From positions 1 to 64,000 of the forward strand of contig JAHELJ010000012.1 in assembly GCA_024644235.1 (NCBI GenBank): DNA of 64,000 bases, given 5' to 3'. Numbering within the stretch: the first letter of the stretch is position 1; every line of letters starts with the position of its first letter. Below, one piece after another: positions 7,836 through 17,380 of the stretch. The notes under the pieces were generated by a model. That model saw only the letters and a program-made list of their open reading frames with translations. It had not been told where the DNA came from and did no database searches. This stretch comes from Lewinellaceae bacterium. GTDB taxonomy: Bacteria; Bacteroidota; Bacteroidia; Chitinophagales; Saprospiraceae. A program made the position numbers and the translations under genes.

Positions 7836-8174
7836 ATGCAAGAACTGATTCCTATCGTTGCCATCATATCAACATTTGGCACTAGTGCATTTGTCCTTTA
7901 CATTTTTCTGTCAAGCCGCCACAAGGAGCGTATGGCATTGATCGAAAGCGGACAAAATGCCTCGATATTTAAAGAAGACCAAAGTCATAAGAAGAACCTG
8001 AAATACGGGATTTTGGGGATCGCCATCGGCATAGCCTTATTTGCCGGAAGCCTGCTGGAAGAGTACACGATGTTTGAAGATGGAGCAGGTTATTTCTCAA
8101 TGATCTTTTTACTGGGAGGTTTGGCTTTATTACTATATTATCGCATCTCCAGTAGACCGGAAGAAATGATCTAA
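7836..8174 (+). CDS. DUF6249 domain membrane protein
   Basis: 112 aa. There are three hydrophobic segments (about 5-25, 50-67, 85-103). Between the first two lies the family hallmark SSRHKERMALIESGQNASIF, a short basic cytosolic loop. DUF6249 proteins are small inner-membrane proteins of Bacteroidota with no assigned function, often found near ECF sigma genes. Here the gene is divergent from the sigma/anti-sigma operon and has the same promoter type, so it is probably a target of that sigma factor and may act in envelope sensing or feedback (inference). It is followed 17 nt later by the serine hydrolase gene, possibly on the same transcript. Confidence 0.85.
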   Translation: MQELIPIVAIISTFGTSAFVLYIFLSSRHKERMALIESGQNASIFKEDQSHKKNLKYGILGIAIGIALFAGSLLEEYTMFEDGAGYFSMIFLLGGLALLLYYRISSRPEEMI

Positions 8175-8191
8175 TAGTAATATTTTCCTGT

Positions 8192-10303
8192 ATGAAAAGT
8201 CTCCACTACCATCTCACGCTGCTTCTACTGACTTTATTCCTTGGTCGGGCTTCAGCCCAATATGAAGGCGAATGGGTTGGCATTTTACAAGCTCCCGGAC
8301 TGTCCCTTAATATGACAATTGAACTATCTAAGCAGGGTGATGCCTGGTCCGGTTCCCTTGATATCCCGGTACAGATGATTCAAAATATGGAATTGGGGGG
8401 CCTTTCAATTGCTGATGGACAAATACGATTTAGACTTCCGGAAGTCCCAGGAAACGCTCACTATGATGGACAGTTTGTCGAAGATGGCCTGTCTATTGAA
8501 GGCACTTTTTATCAGGCAGGACAGGAACTGGTTTTAAACTTTAAGAGGGCAGATCAAGAAAAGAGGGAACGAATAGTTGCAGGTCTTGTGGAATTTGAAG
8601 CATTGGTGGACTCCCTAATGCAAAAGAGAAATGTACCAGGAATGGGAATCGGAATTATTCAGGACGGGGAGATTCTTATGTCGCGAGGATTCGGTCTACG
8701 TGATGTTGATGAAAACTTGGATGTGGATGATCGTACTCTTTTCGCGATCGGCTCTACCACCAAAGCAATGACTGCCGCAGGTCTGGCCATGCTGATTGAC
8801 GAAGGGCTATTAGAGTGGGACACTCCGGTAAGAGAATACATGCCCGATTTTCGCATGAAGGATGATTTTGCCACAGCAGAAATGACCGCACTGGATCTCG
8901 TCACCCATCGGTCTGGCTTGCCCAGGCATGATCTCCTTTGGTATGGTTCCGACTTTTCCAGGGAAGAATTGTTTTCAAGGATAAGACATCTTGATCCGAC
9001 TAAAAGCTTTCGCACAACTTTTCAATACCAAAACCTCATGTTTATGTCAGCGGGCGTGCTGGCTGAAAGATTGACTGGTACGAGTTGGGAAGAATACACC
9101 CGGCAGCACATTCTGGATCCGCTGGAAATGACCAGATCTAACTTCAGTGTGACCCAAAGCATGAAAGATGAAAATGCCGCCCTACCATATATTTTCATGA
9201 ATGATTCCCTGATCGAAGTGCCCTATCGCAATCTTGATGCCATTGGGCCAGCCGGTTCTATTAACAGCTGCATTGCCGATATGCTCAAGTGGGTTGAATT
9301 CAATCTGGATGACGGTAAGCACAATGGGACAGAACTGATCACCACAGGACAAATGGAAGTGCTGCATGGCTCTCATATGTTAATGGGAACAGGTCTTCCT
9401 AACCCTAAATACCCTGAGTACACACCCTTCTCTTACGGAGGAGGATGGTTCATCTACCACAATGATGGTGCAAGGGTGCTTCAACATGGAGGAGGGATAG
9501 ATGGATTTACTGCACATGTACACCTGTTACCTACGGCAGAAACTGGCTTGGTTATCTTGGCCAACAAAGGAGGGGCTGGTCTCCCTTCTGTGCTTGCCAA
9601 CCATGCCACAGATATCTTACTGGATCGTGAGCCAAAGGACTGGGCCTCCCGCGCCTTTGGCGCAGATGATAGCGAGGAGACCGATGAAGAAAATGACGAT
9701 GGCGAGAAAGATAACAGTGAAGATCTCGGTAGAGTGGCCGATACCGCTCCGTCTCATCCGCTGACTGACTATCAGGGCCAGTATGAGCATGAAGCTTATT
9801 CTGCTGTCGTGATAAAATTGGTTGATAACAAGCTGACAGCGGAATACAATGGATTTAACATGCCGTTGGAGCACTGGCATTATGATGTATTCAATGCCTA
9901 TATTGAACAGTTTGGGATCAACTGGAAGTTTGAGTTTCAGTCTGATGCAAGTGGATCGATTCAATCATTGAGAATCCCGGTAGAACCGACTCTTCCGCCT
10001 CATCTTTTCGCGAAGTCGGCTCCGGATCTTGCCAATGACCCAACATATTTAAATAAAATAGTAGGAGCTTATGAAGGGACCACCGGACAAGTTGGTACCG
10101 TTAGTTTGGAGGGAAAGAAGCTTCTCTTAAAGCTGCCGGGACAGCCCACCTATCGTCTGATTCCTTACAAAATGGATGAATTCCAAATTAAGGATCTGGA
10201 AGGGTATAGCCTACGGTTTGTTTTTGATGAAGCCAGGGAAAACGTAGAGCATGTCGAGTACCATCAGCCTAACGGCATTTTCATAGCAAAAAGAAAGGAC
10301 TAA
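8192..10303 (+). CDS. Serine hydrolase, class C beta-lactamase-related family, with DUF3471 C-terminus
   Basis: 703 aa with a signal peptide (cleavage likely near GRASAQ). Layout: a small beta-domain (about 24-120); the penicillin-binding fold with catalytic S188-T-T-K191, Y279-x-N281 and H432-GG; a very acidic linker near residues 490-515 (rich in D, E and N); then C-terminal beta-domains of DUF3471 type. The SxxK, YxN and HGG motifs are those of class C beta-lactamases, DD-peptidases and esterases; the real substrate cannot be read from sequence. It is predicted to be periplasmic or outer-membrane-exposed. It lies 17 nt after the DUF6249 gene, so it might share ECF control. The stop codon interlocks with the convergent purM stop. 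Confidence 0.9.
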   Translation: MKSLHYHLTLLLLTLFLGRASAQYEGEWVGILQAPGLSLNMTIELSKQGDAWSGSLDIPVQMIQNMELGGLSIADGQIRFRLPEVPGNAHYDGQFVEDGLSIEGTFYQAGQELVLNFKRADQEKRERIVAGLVEFEALVDSLMQKRNVPGMGIGIIQDGEILMSRGFGLRDVDENLDVDDRTLFAIGSTTKAMTAAGLAMLIDEGLLEWDTPVREYMPDFRMKDDFATAEMTALDLVTHRSGLPRHDLLWYGSDFSREELFSRIRHLDPTKSFRTTFQYQNLMFMSAGVLAERLTGTSWEEYTRQHILDPLEMTRSNFSVTQSMKDENAALPYIFMNDSLIEVPYRNLDAIGPAGSINSCIADMLKWVEFNLDDGKHNGTELITTGQMEVLHGSHMLMGTGLPNPKYPEYTPFSYGGGWFIYHNDGARVLQHGGGIDGFTAHVHLLPTAETGLVILANKGGAGLPSVLANHATDILLDREPKDWASRAFGADDSEETDEENDDGEKDNSEDLGRVADTAPSHPLTDYQGQYEHEAYSAVVIKLVDNKLTAEYNGFNMPLEHWHYDVFNAYIEQFGINWKFEFQSDASGSIQSLRIPVEPTLPPHLFAKSAPDLANDPTYLNKIVGAYEGTTGQVGTVSLEGKKLLLKLPGQPTYRLIPYKMDEFQIKDLEGYSLRFVFDEARENVEHVEYHQPNGIFIAKRKD

Positions 10304-11490
10304 TATTCACCTTCCCTATACTGAAAACTCCCAAAGGCGGAATCAATTGTCAACATGGTGTTTGATGATTCCTTAACCCTGCCGATTACTTTGGCATCAA
10401 GTTCAAAGGATTGGCAAATATCGAGGATCTGCTTTGATACTTCGTCATCCACGTACAATTCCATCCGGTGCCCCATATTAAAGACCTGAAACATTTCCTT
10501 CCAATCAGTAGCAGAACTCTCCTGGATGATCCGGAAAAGAGGAGGCGGATCAAATAGATGATCTTTGATGATGTGGACACCCTTCACAAATTTCAAAACT
10601 TTAGTCTGAGCTCCACCGGTACAGTGAATGATACCATGAATAGCGGCTCTAGATACTTGTGAAATCATCTTATGCAATACGGGTAGATAAGTTCGGGTAG
10701 GTGACAAGATCAATTCACCAATACTTTGAGTCTGTCCATCGACCTCCACCTGATCGGTCAGCCGGTGCTTGCCCGAATAGATCAAATCTGCCGGACTTGC
10801 AGGATCAAATGACTCAGGATAAGCATTGAGATAATGTTTTTCCAAAGTATCATGACGTGCGGAGGTAAGTCCATTACTTCCCATGCCACCGTTATACTTC
10901 TGCTCGTAGGTGGTTTGACCAAATGAAGCGAGTCCAATGATCACATCTCCGGGTCTAATTCTATTGACGATAACATCTTCCCTCTGCATCCGTGCAAAAG
11001 TGGTATAGCCGACATCAATAGTTCGAACAATATCTCCCACGTCCGCTGTTTCCCCACCTGCCAAATGAATATTGATTCCATGTGACCGCATCAACTCAAT
11101 AAATTCAGTCGTGCCTTCGATAATCGTTTTGATCACGTCACCGGTTATCAAATTCTTATTCCGTCCTATGGTTGAAGACAACACGATGTTGTCAGTGCAC
11201 CCGACACACGCCATGTCATCAATATTCATGACCATGGCATCCTGTGCGATCCCCTTCCATACCTCGAGATTCCCTGTTTCCTTCCAATAGAGGTAAGCCA
11301 AGCTGGTTTTTGTGCCAGCGGTATCAGCGTGCATGATGTTGCAGTGCTTCTCCGATCCCCCGACGATATCAGGCAGAACCTTGCAAAATGAATGTTTATA
11401 AAGGCCTTTGTCGAGGTGCTTAATGGCCTGATGAACTTCAGACTTGGTGGCGGAAACACCCCTGAGTTCGTACTTAGATTTTGACTCCAT
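10300..11490 (-). CDS. purM: Phosphoribosylformylglycinamidine cyclo-ligase (AIR synthase), long Bacteroidota form
   Basis: 396 aa, longer than the usual 345 or so. It closes FGAM to AIR in purine synthesis using ATP. Family landmarks are present in altered form: ADTAGTKTSLAYLY (usual GTK region), DDMACVGC, GGETADVGDIVRTIDVG (usual GGETAEMPG) and HCTGGAQTKV (usual HCTGGG). The divergence is typical of the Bacteroidota branch as I recall it; a related AIR-synthase-like role is a minor alternative. I use the ATG at 11490; the frame also contains a TTG at 11502. A TAnnTTTG box ends only 9 nt before this ATG, so the leader is almost absent. Confidence 0.88.
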   Translation of the reverse strand: MESKSKYELRGVSATKSEVHQAIKHLDKGLYKHSFCKVLPDIVGGSEKHCNIMHADTAGTKTSLAYLYWKETGNLEVWKGIAQDAMVMNIDDMACVGCTDNIVLSSTIGRNKNLITGDVIKTIIEGTTEFIELMRSHGINIHLAGGETADVGDIVRTIDVGYTTFARMQREDVIVNRIRPGDVIIGLASFGQTTYEQKYNGGMGSNGLTSARHDTLEKHYLNAYPESFDPASPADLIYSGKHRLTDQVEVDGQTQSIGELILSPTRTYLPVLHKMISQVSRAAIHGIIHCTGGAQTKVLKFVKGVHIIKDHLFDPPPLFRIIQESSATDWKEMFQVFNMGHRMELYVDDEVSKQILDICQSFELDAKVIGRVKESSNTMLTIDSAFGSFQYREGEY

Positions 11491-11499
11491 ATGAGGGTG

Positions 11500-11507
11500 C
11501 AAATGTA
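11500..11507 (-). promoter_or_regulatory. -7 box immediately before purM
   Basis: TACATTTG on the minus strand. The predicted transcript start is about 4 nt before the purM ATG, giving an almost leaderless message. A TTG further upstream (11536-11534) is a few bases too distant for an ideal -33 box. Confidence 0.45.
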
Positions 11508-11657
11508 CGGATTAGCCAGCGATCTCTGGTGACCAATAGAGGACTTCCAATGGCATAAAAAAGAACAAATTTTCAAAAGTTTAAGTGATGGGGGACAAGT
11601 TGTCCGCTACACATTCTGGCCATAATGGTAATCTTGCTATTTTTACATTTTATTTAT

Positions 11658-11670
11658 ACTTAGTCTAAGT
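11658..11670. promoter_or_regulatory. Palindromic site upstream of the response regulator
   Basis: ACTTAG-T-CTAAGT is a perfect 6-bp inverted repeat with a 1-nt centre, 17 nt before the response-regulator ATG. LuxR-type regulators bind short palindromes, so self-binding is possible, but nothing here proves it. The rest of 11503-11687 shows no gene. Confidence 0.3.
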
Positions 11671-11687
11671 TAGAAATTGACCGGTAG

Positions 11688-12347
11688 ATGGTGTCCGTAA
11701 TCGTGGCTGATGCTCAAGTGCTTTGCAGAGTTGGTCTCTGCAAGGTTTTGGATCTCGCTGAGGACGTGGAAGTAATTGGCCAGGCAGAGAATGCCGAAGA
11801 ACTCCTCACAAAGTCAAAAAAACTCCAACCAGATGTGGTGATCGTGGACTACAATCAACCCTCTTTCTTTGATCACCATATCGTTCGGAAGGTGAAAGAA
11901 ATCTCTCCAAAGACAGACCTGCTGATCATAAGCTCCGATAATCGAAAGGACAGAATCTATCAAGTTTTAGAGGACGGATCTAACAGTTTTCTGACCAAAC
12001 AATGTGACGAAGGCGAGATCCTGGATGCAATCCGGGCAACTGCAAAAGGGGAAAAATTCTATTGTCACAAGATCCTTGACCTGATCATCGAAAGGTCTTT
12101 TCCCTCAAAGTCGGAAGATTGCAGTGCCACTCCACTCACCCCGCGCGAAAAGGAAATCCTTACCCTGGTAGCGAAGGGAAAAGTCGCCAAGGAGATCGCT
12201 GCAGACTTGCACATCAGTCCACATACGATCTATACCCATCGGAAAAATATTCTGAAAAAACTCCACCTAACTTCTCCTATGGAGATGGTGGTGTATGCTC
12301 TGGAGCATGGCCTCATTGACTTAAACGATAAGCCATTTAATTCGTAG
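11688..12347 (+). CDS. Two-component response regulator, NarL/FixJ (LuxR-type HTH) family
   Basis: 219 aa. The receiver domain spans residues 2-120, with acidic Asp8, phospho-acceptor Asp54 (VVIVDY) and Lys104 (FLTKQ). The C-terminal LuxR helix-turn-helix spans about 148-212 (LTPREKEILTLVAKGKVAKE, ISPHTIYTHRKNILKKL). No histidine kinase gene is adjacent, so this is an orphan regulator within the window. The leader holds the near-palindrome ACTTAGTCTAAGT at 11658-11670, a possible autoregulatory site. Its last 11 bases overlap the 3' end of convergent smc. Confidence 0.95.
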   Translation: MVSVIVADAQVLCRVGLCKVLDLAEDVEVIGQAENAEELLTKSKKLQPDVVIVDYNQPSFFDHHIVRKVKEISPKTDLLIISSDNRKDRIYQVLEDGSNSFLTKQCDEGEILDAIRATAKGEKFYCHKILDLIIERSFPSKSEDCSATPLTPREKEILTLVAKGKVAKEIAADLHISPHTIYTHRKNILKKLHLTSPMEMVVYALEHGLIDLNDKPFNS

Positions 12348-15300
12348 TCTCGAGGATGCTGGTGTGTTCAAAACTCCGGAAATCTACCGGACTCACGCTG
12401 GAAATTCCTTGCTCTTCCATGTAAACACCATAGATTACATCCACCGAAGCCATAGTCAATTTATTGTGAGTAACAATGATGAATTGGGAATCTTCGGAGA
12501 ACTGTTTGATGATCCGGTTAAACTTCTCGATGTTGGCGTCGTCCAGCGGTGCATCGACCTCATCAAATATGCAGAAGGGAGCGGGTTTTAAAAGATAAAG
12601 TCCAAAAAGCAGGGCAATCGCCGTCAAGGTCTTTTCCCCACCTGACAATTGACTCAGCGTCTTTGGTCTTTTACCTTTTGGTTTGGCGATGATCTCAATA
12701 GGTGAAGTGAGCGGGGACTGCGGATCAAGAAGAATCAAATCGCAGTTGTCATCTTCGGTAAACAGGCTTCGGAACACTTCTATAAAGTTCTCTCTCACAG
12801 ACTCAAAGGCTTCCATAAACCTTTCGGTAGCTGTATTCTCTATCTCCTTAATTGTTTCGAGGAGAGAATCACGGGCCTCCAATATATCATCTCGTTGAGT
12901 GACAATCGATTCGTACCTGACATACATCTCGTTGTAGGCATCGACGGCCATCGGATTGATTTCGCCATAATTCGCAATCCGGTTGCGCATGCGCTCTACT
13001 TTCTCATCCAGCTGCTCAATATCAACGTCTTCTTTTTCTTCATCTGAATGACTCTTCAGAAGATCTTCAAGCGAAACGCCAAACTCGATGCTTAGGCGTT
13101 CGCTCACATTACTCATCTTAAATTTGACGTTATTGAATTCGTCTTTTAGATTATTGACCAACTCCTGCTGATCATGCTGTTTCTTATGGATTAACCGGAT
13201 CTCATCCTCCACGGCCGTTATCTCTCCACGAGCCTGGTAATAAGCTTGCTCAATTTCGGTCAGATCGGCTTCATGTACTTTGCGTTTCTCATAATCAGAA
13301 AGCAGTTGTTCTTCCAACTTACTTAAACCCTCTCTGGCAGTCTCAACTGCTTCTGCATTGGCTTTCACCTGTAATCGGTCTTCTTCAAGTTGCTTGGTTA
13401 GCTCATCAATCTGGCTCTGGCTATATTCCAGTTCCCTTTCAATAGCCTGCCGACTTCCCTGATGCCGGATCAATTCAATATTTTTCAAATTGAGGCGCTC
13501 GGTGTGGTCCGTCACTTTTGACGCCATTTCAGCGTATTCTTCGTCTCCAGACTGCACCTTCGCCCTCTCTGATTCGATAACTTGCACAGCTTCTTCAATC
13601 TCTTTTTGCAGGGTGAGATGCTTCGACTGCCAATCAGATATTCGACCTTTCAAAAGCGTGGCTTCACCTTGAATGTCTGATTCCATATTCTGAAAGTGCT
13701 CCAGTTGTGACTGGAGGTACACCTCCTGTCTCTTTAGTTCTTCCAGGTTCTTTCGCTCCTCATCCAATAGGGAACCATGGTCCTCTTCATCTAGACTGGC
13801 CAGCCTGTCGTTAATATCATCCAGAATGGCTTCTTTTTGCTCAATCTTGGTGGTTAATTTCTTGAGAGTTTGACCAAGTTTCTTCAGATTTTTCTTGCGA
13901 CCAAGCTTCTTCCCTTCAAAGAGTCCCACAGAACCACCCGTCACGATGTGCTTACGTCGGATCAGTCGCCCATCTTGCGAAAGCACTACGATTGAGTCAT
14001 CCTGAACCAGTATCTGCTCTGAATCTATCTCTCGGATGATATAGACATTCCGCAGAAGGTAATGAACCACCGGGGCAAATTTGGGTTCGAAGTCAACCAC
14101 TTCAAGGGCGTTTATGGAGCCTTCCGGTTTTGCCGACCGAACATAAGTGTCGGTCTCAAAAGCTTCTAAGACGAAAAAATTTGCCCTTCCCTTTTGAGCA
14201 TCCGAAAGAATCTTGATTGCCTCCGTGGCTTCCCTGTACTTATCTACCACATAATAGTTGAGATATGATTCCAGATAATTTTCAATGATCACCTGATACT
14301 GGTCCTCACAGGATATCAGGTCAGACAACAGCGGTGCATTAGCTTTCCATTCCTGACTCTTATTCAGAAACTTGATACTTTCAGGAAACCCTTCAAACTT
14401 ATCCACGAGGCTTTTCACCAGATCATGCTCATGCCGGGTTGCATCGAAACTTCTACGCAAAGCGTTGAGGTCTTTTCCTGCTTCATCTTCCATCTTTTCT
14501 AGCTTGGCCAGCTCCTCCATCCGCTTAAATTCCTTCTCCTCCAGCTCCATCACCTTGGCTGCTATTTCGTCGATCTTCCCTGACAGGTCCTGACATTTAC
14601 CCTCGGTGACTCTATATTCCTCATTCTTGGACCTGACTTGATTTGTCAGCCTCTCTAGTTCCGAGTTCGCAATGCTCAGATTTGTTTCTGTTTCAACTAG
14701 TTGTTTCTCAAGATTTACGAGCGAGTCCTGCCTGTGCCGGAATGTAGATGTGATGCGATTCAGCGTTTCTTTAGCTGCACCGTAGTTCTCACGGATAGAT
14801 TCTGCTTCGCTGTTCAGGCTTTCCATCTGTTTTGCCGCTTCTTGCTCTGCCTTCACTTCTTCTTCATATCTGCCCTGTTGGACAGTTAGACTTTCCTGAA
14901 TCTTACTGATTTTTATCTCATTGCTGACGCTCCTTTGGCTCAAGGTTTCTATGCTTTCCTCCAGAAAGAGGATTCGCTGTTCCAAAATCTTCTTGTCATT
15001 CTCACCGGTACGAATACCTGCAATAAGGTCGTTCATGCCACGCTGGAAGTCCGAAAGTGATTTCTCCTTGTCAAGATGCTTTTGCTTTAATGCCTGTAGC
15101 TTTGCCTCTGCATTACTTAGCTTGACGTCAAACTGGCGATAATTGTCCTGTTCGCGTTCGATCTTCGAGGAAAGACTTTGATAACTCAGGCGTAAATCCT
15201 TAATCTTCAGTATCGCCAGCTGGATACTCAGCACTTTGTATTTTTCTTTTAAATCAAAATACCGCTGAGTGCGCTTTGCCTGTTTCTCAAGCTCCTTAAG

Positions 15301-15903
15301 ATTCTGTTCAATCTCATACAACAGGTCCTCTATACGATCAAGATCCGCTTGAGTTGAGTTGAGTTTATTGATGGTTTCCTTCTTCCTCGCTTTATACTTA
15401 GAAATACCGGAAGCTTGTTCAAACATCCTGCGGCGGGCATTTTCCTTATCGCTCAGAATGTCTTCGACCATACCTAGAGCAATAATTGCGTAGGAGTTTG
15501 AGCCGATTCCGGTATCAAGAAACAGTGATCTGATATCCTTCAAACGGCAGGGCACGTTATTCAGCCGGTATTCACTTTCACCAGACTGATAGAGATAACG
15601 GGCGATTGTTACGTTCTGAAATTCTGTGGGAATGAGATTCTTGGTATTCTCGAAAGTCAGGGAAACATAGGCCAAACCAGATGCCTTTCTCTTTTTTGTT
15701 CCGTTGAAGATTACATCTGACATTTTCTCCAGACGCAGATCTTTGCTTTTCTGTTCTCCCAGCACCCACCGTACAGCATCGACAATATTGGACTTTCCGG
15801 CACCATTCGGACCAACTACGCCTATGACATCCTCATTGAAATGAATGATGGTTTCGTTGGCGAAACTTTTAAAGCCTTTGATCTCGATACGCTGTAATCG
15901 CAC
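12337..15903 (-). CDS. smc: Chromosome segregation protein SMC
   Basis: 1188 aa, the ATPase of the bacterial condensin that organises and segregates chromosomes. Walker A is GPNGAGKSNIVDAVRW near residue 33. Long coiled coils at about 170-480 and 680-1000 flank a hinge at about 500-640 (LLSDLISCEDQYQVIIENYL). The ABC signature LSGGEKTLTAIALLFGLYLL and Walker B FCIFDEVDAPLDD lie near the C-terminus. I start at the GTG at 15903 (VRLQRIEIKGFKSF), where homology begins; the longer frame would run into the MATE gene. A TAnnTTTG box ends 5 nt before this GTG, so the mRNA may be leaderless. The kleisin partners ScpA and ScpB are not in the window. Confidence 0.97.
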   Translation of the reverse strand: MRLQRIEIKGFKSFANETIIHFNEDVIGVVGPNGAGKSNIVDAVRWVLGEQKSKDLRLEKMSDVIFNGTKKRKASGLAYVSLTFENTKNLIPTEFQNVTIARYLYQSGESEYRLNNVPCRLKDIRSLFLDTGIGSNSYAIIALGMVEDILSDKENARRRMFEQASGISKYKARKKETINKLNSTQADLDRIEDLLYEIEQNLKELEKQAKRTQRYFDLKEKYKVLSIQLAILKIKDLRLSYQSLSSKIEREQDNYRQFDVKLSNAEAKLQALKQKHLDKEKSLSDFQRGMNDLIAGIRTGENDKKILEQRILFLEESIETLSQRSVSNEIKISKIQESLTVQQGRYEEEVKAEQEAAKQMESLNSEAESIRENYGAAKETLNRITSTFRHRQDSLVNLEKQLVETETNLSIANSELERLTNQVRSKNEEYRVTEGKCQDLSGKIDEIAAKVMELEEKEFKRMEELAKLEKMEDEAGKDLNALRRSFDATRHEHDLVKSLVDKFEGFPESIKFLNKSQEWKANAPLLSDLISCEDQYQVIIENYLESYLNYYVVDKYREATEAIKILSDAQKGRANFFVLEAFETDTYVRSAKPEGSINALEVVDFEPKFAPVVHYLLRNVYIIREIDSEQILVQDDSIVVLSQDGRLIRRKHIVTGGSVGLFEGKKLGRKKNLKKLGQTLKKLTTKIEQKEAILDDINDRLASLDEEDHGSLLDEERKNLEELKRQEVYLQSQLEHFQNMESDIQGEATLLKGRISDWQSKHLTLQKEIEEAVQVIESERAKVQSGDEEYAEMASKVTDHTERLNLKNIELIRHQGSRQAIERELEYSQSQIDELTKQLEEDRLQVKANAEAVETAREGLSKLEEQLLSDYEKRKVHEADLTEIEQAYYQARGEITAVEDEIRLIHKKQHDQQELVNNLKDEFNNVKFKMSNVSERLSIEFGVSLEDLLKSHSDEEKEDVDIEQLDEKVERMRNRIANYGEINPMAVDAYNEMYVRYESIVTQRDDILEARDSLLETIKEIENTATERFMEAFESVRENFIEVFRSLFTEDDNCDLILLDPQSPLTSPIEIIAKPKGKRPKTLSQLSGGEKTLTAIALLFGLYLLKPAPFCIFDEVDAPLDDANIEKFNRIIKQFSEDSQFIIVTHNKLTMASVDVIYGVYMEEQGISSVSPVDFRSFEHTSILETTN

Positions 15904-15908
15904 GGCGG

Positions 15909-15916
15909 CAAATATA
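15909..15916 (-). promoter_or_regulatory. -7 box abutting the smc start
   Basis: TATATTTG on the minus strand, ending 5 nt before the GTG. The expected transcript start falls on or within 2 nt of the start codon. No clear -33 TTTG is seen. Confidence 0.45.
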
Positions 15917-15967
15917 TTGGTTTTTATATGTTGAAAAAGGAAGATATTTTCAACAGATGTGCATAAC

Positions 15968-17305
15968 TCACACATCCAGCCTCGCCCATCTACCACTCTG
16001 GAGATAGAAATAGACAAGGGCAATCAAAGGCAACCAGTAAAGGACTTCGATTAGCCAAGCTGAAACCAGGTTCACATCAAGATAATTAACTGCTATATAA
16101 ATACTTACGATGTAAAACAAGGCACACCAAAGCTGGAATTTTAGTCCCTCGTAGGTAGCTCCTGTCCCTGCCATGCCATTGAAATAAATCGCTCCAATCG
16201 AAAAAAGGGTGAGAATCACGAACAACACATAGAAAATTGGTTGTGCTTCTTCAAACAGATACATATTCTCTGTACCAAGCAACGGGTAGAGCACATAACT
16301 CGGGAATAGCAGCACCGGGATAGCAAGAATCAAAGTGCTACCCAGAGAAACCGAGATAGTCTTGTTGATGATGGTCATCACCTCCGCTTGCCTGCCCTGC
16401 CCGATAAAGTTGCTCACCAGGGTATTCACTCCCACCGAGTATCCCCAGACCGGGACGCTAAGTACAAGATACACGATCCGGACCAGGTTGGAAATTGCCA
16501 ACTCCCGTTCCCCCATATTCTCGATAATTCCAAAGAAGAAAAACCAACTGCCAAGACCTACCACCGCCTGTGCGACGATTGGGCTCCCAATCCGAAGGTT
16601 CTGCATAATTAGCTTCAGATTGACCCGGGGCAAATGTAGCAACCGGAATCTTTTCAGCTTCTTGTCGAAAAACATATAAACGGCAAATACAATCAAAGCA
16701 GCCACTTCTGCCAATGTACTTGCCAGGCCTGCTCCTGATATGCCCATCTCGGGCAACCCCCATTTCCCAAAGATGAGTGAATAGTTCAGGAAGATGTTCA
16801 CCACGATGAGCACCAGGGTGTCGTACATAATGATCTTAGTCCTGGCAATACCGGTATAAAAGGCAATCAGTGAAACACCGATGAATGCCGGAAAGACACC
16901 GAGTGCCCTGTAATGAAGGTATTCAAAGCTCTTCTCGTAGATACTCGGCGTGTCCACAAATAGGGAGAATAGATAGGGCGATAAAAATCTGATGAACAGA
17001 AAGAAGAAGATCGACAAACCAATCTCCATGTATAACATAGAGTAGAAATTTCCACTTGCCGATGTATAGTCACGTTCGCCCACTCTTCGCGCTACCAGGA
17101 TCTGTCCCCCTCTTGAAAACCCATAACCAATCGCAGTGATAATCAAAAAGAAAACGCCTACAAATCCGATTGCGGCAAAGTCGGTCTCACCCAGGTGATA
17201 AAGGAATATACTGTCACTCAGCGTGATGATGTTCTGTGCAGCACTCCCGATCATGATTGGTGCTGAGATCGTGAGGATCTGCCTATAACTGAGCTTGAGT
17301 TTCAA
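15968..17305 (-). CDS. MATE family efflux transporter
   Basis: 445 aa with about twelve hydrophobic segments in two homologous halves. The N-terminal signature APIMIGSAAQNIITLSDSIF and the GFSRGGQILVARRVGERD loop are typical of MATE antiporters, which exchange Na+ or H+ for cationic drugs or metabolites at the inner membrane. Substrate unknown. It lies 64 nt upstream of smc in the same orientation, with smc having its own promoter box. It is divergent from the oligopeptidase gene. Confidence 0.92.
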   Translation of the reverse strand: MKLKLSYRQILTISAPIMIGSAAQNIITLSDSIFLYHLGETDFAAIGFVGVFFLIITAIGYGFSRGGQILVARRVGERDYTSASGNFYSMLYMEIGLSIFFFLFIRFLSPYLFSLFVDTPSIYEKSFEYLHYRALGVFPAFIGVSLIAFYTGIARTKIIMYDTLVLIVVNIFLNYSLIFGKWGLPEMGISGAGLASTLAEVAALIVFAVYMFFDKKLKRFRLLHLPRVNLKLIMQNLRIGSPIVAQAVVGLGSWFFFFGIIENMGERELAISNLVRIVYLVLSVPVWGYSVGVNTLVSNFIGQGRQAEVMTIINKTISVSLGSTLILAIPVLLFPSYVLYPLLGTENMYLFEEAQPIFYVLFVILTLFSIGAIYFNGMAGTGATYEGLKFQLWCALFYIVSIYIAVNYLDVNLVSAWLIEVLYWLPLIALVYFYLQSGRWARLDV

Positions 17306-17380
17306 ACCGATTAGCTAATTTCGTCAGCCGGTAAAATTGTGACTGGCCAATATATTCATTTAACACGATACCCAACGATA

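Noticed and set aside
12337-16023. Longer smc reading frame starting at 16023
   Set aside because: It would overlap the MATE gene by 56 bp and add 40 residues without SMC homology. The GTG at 15903 fits the domain start and the -7 box.
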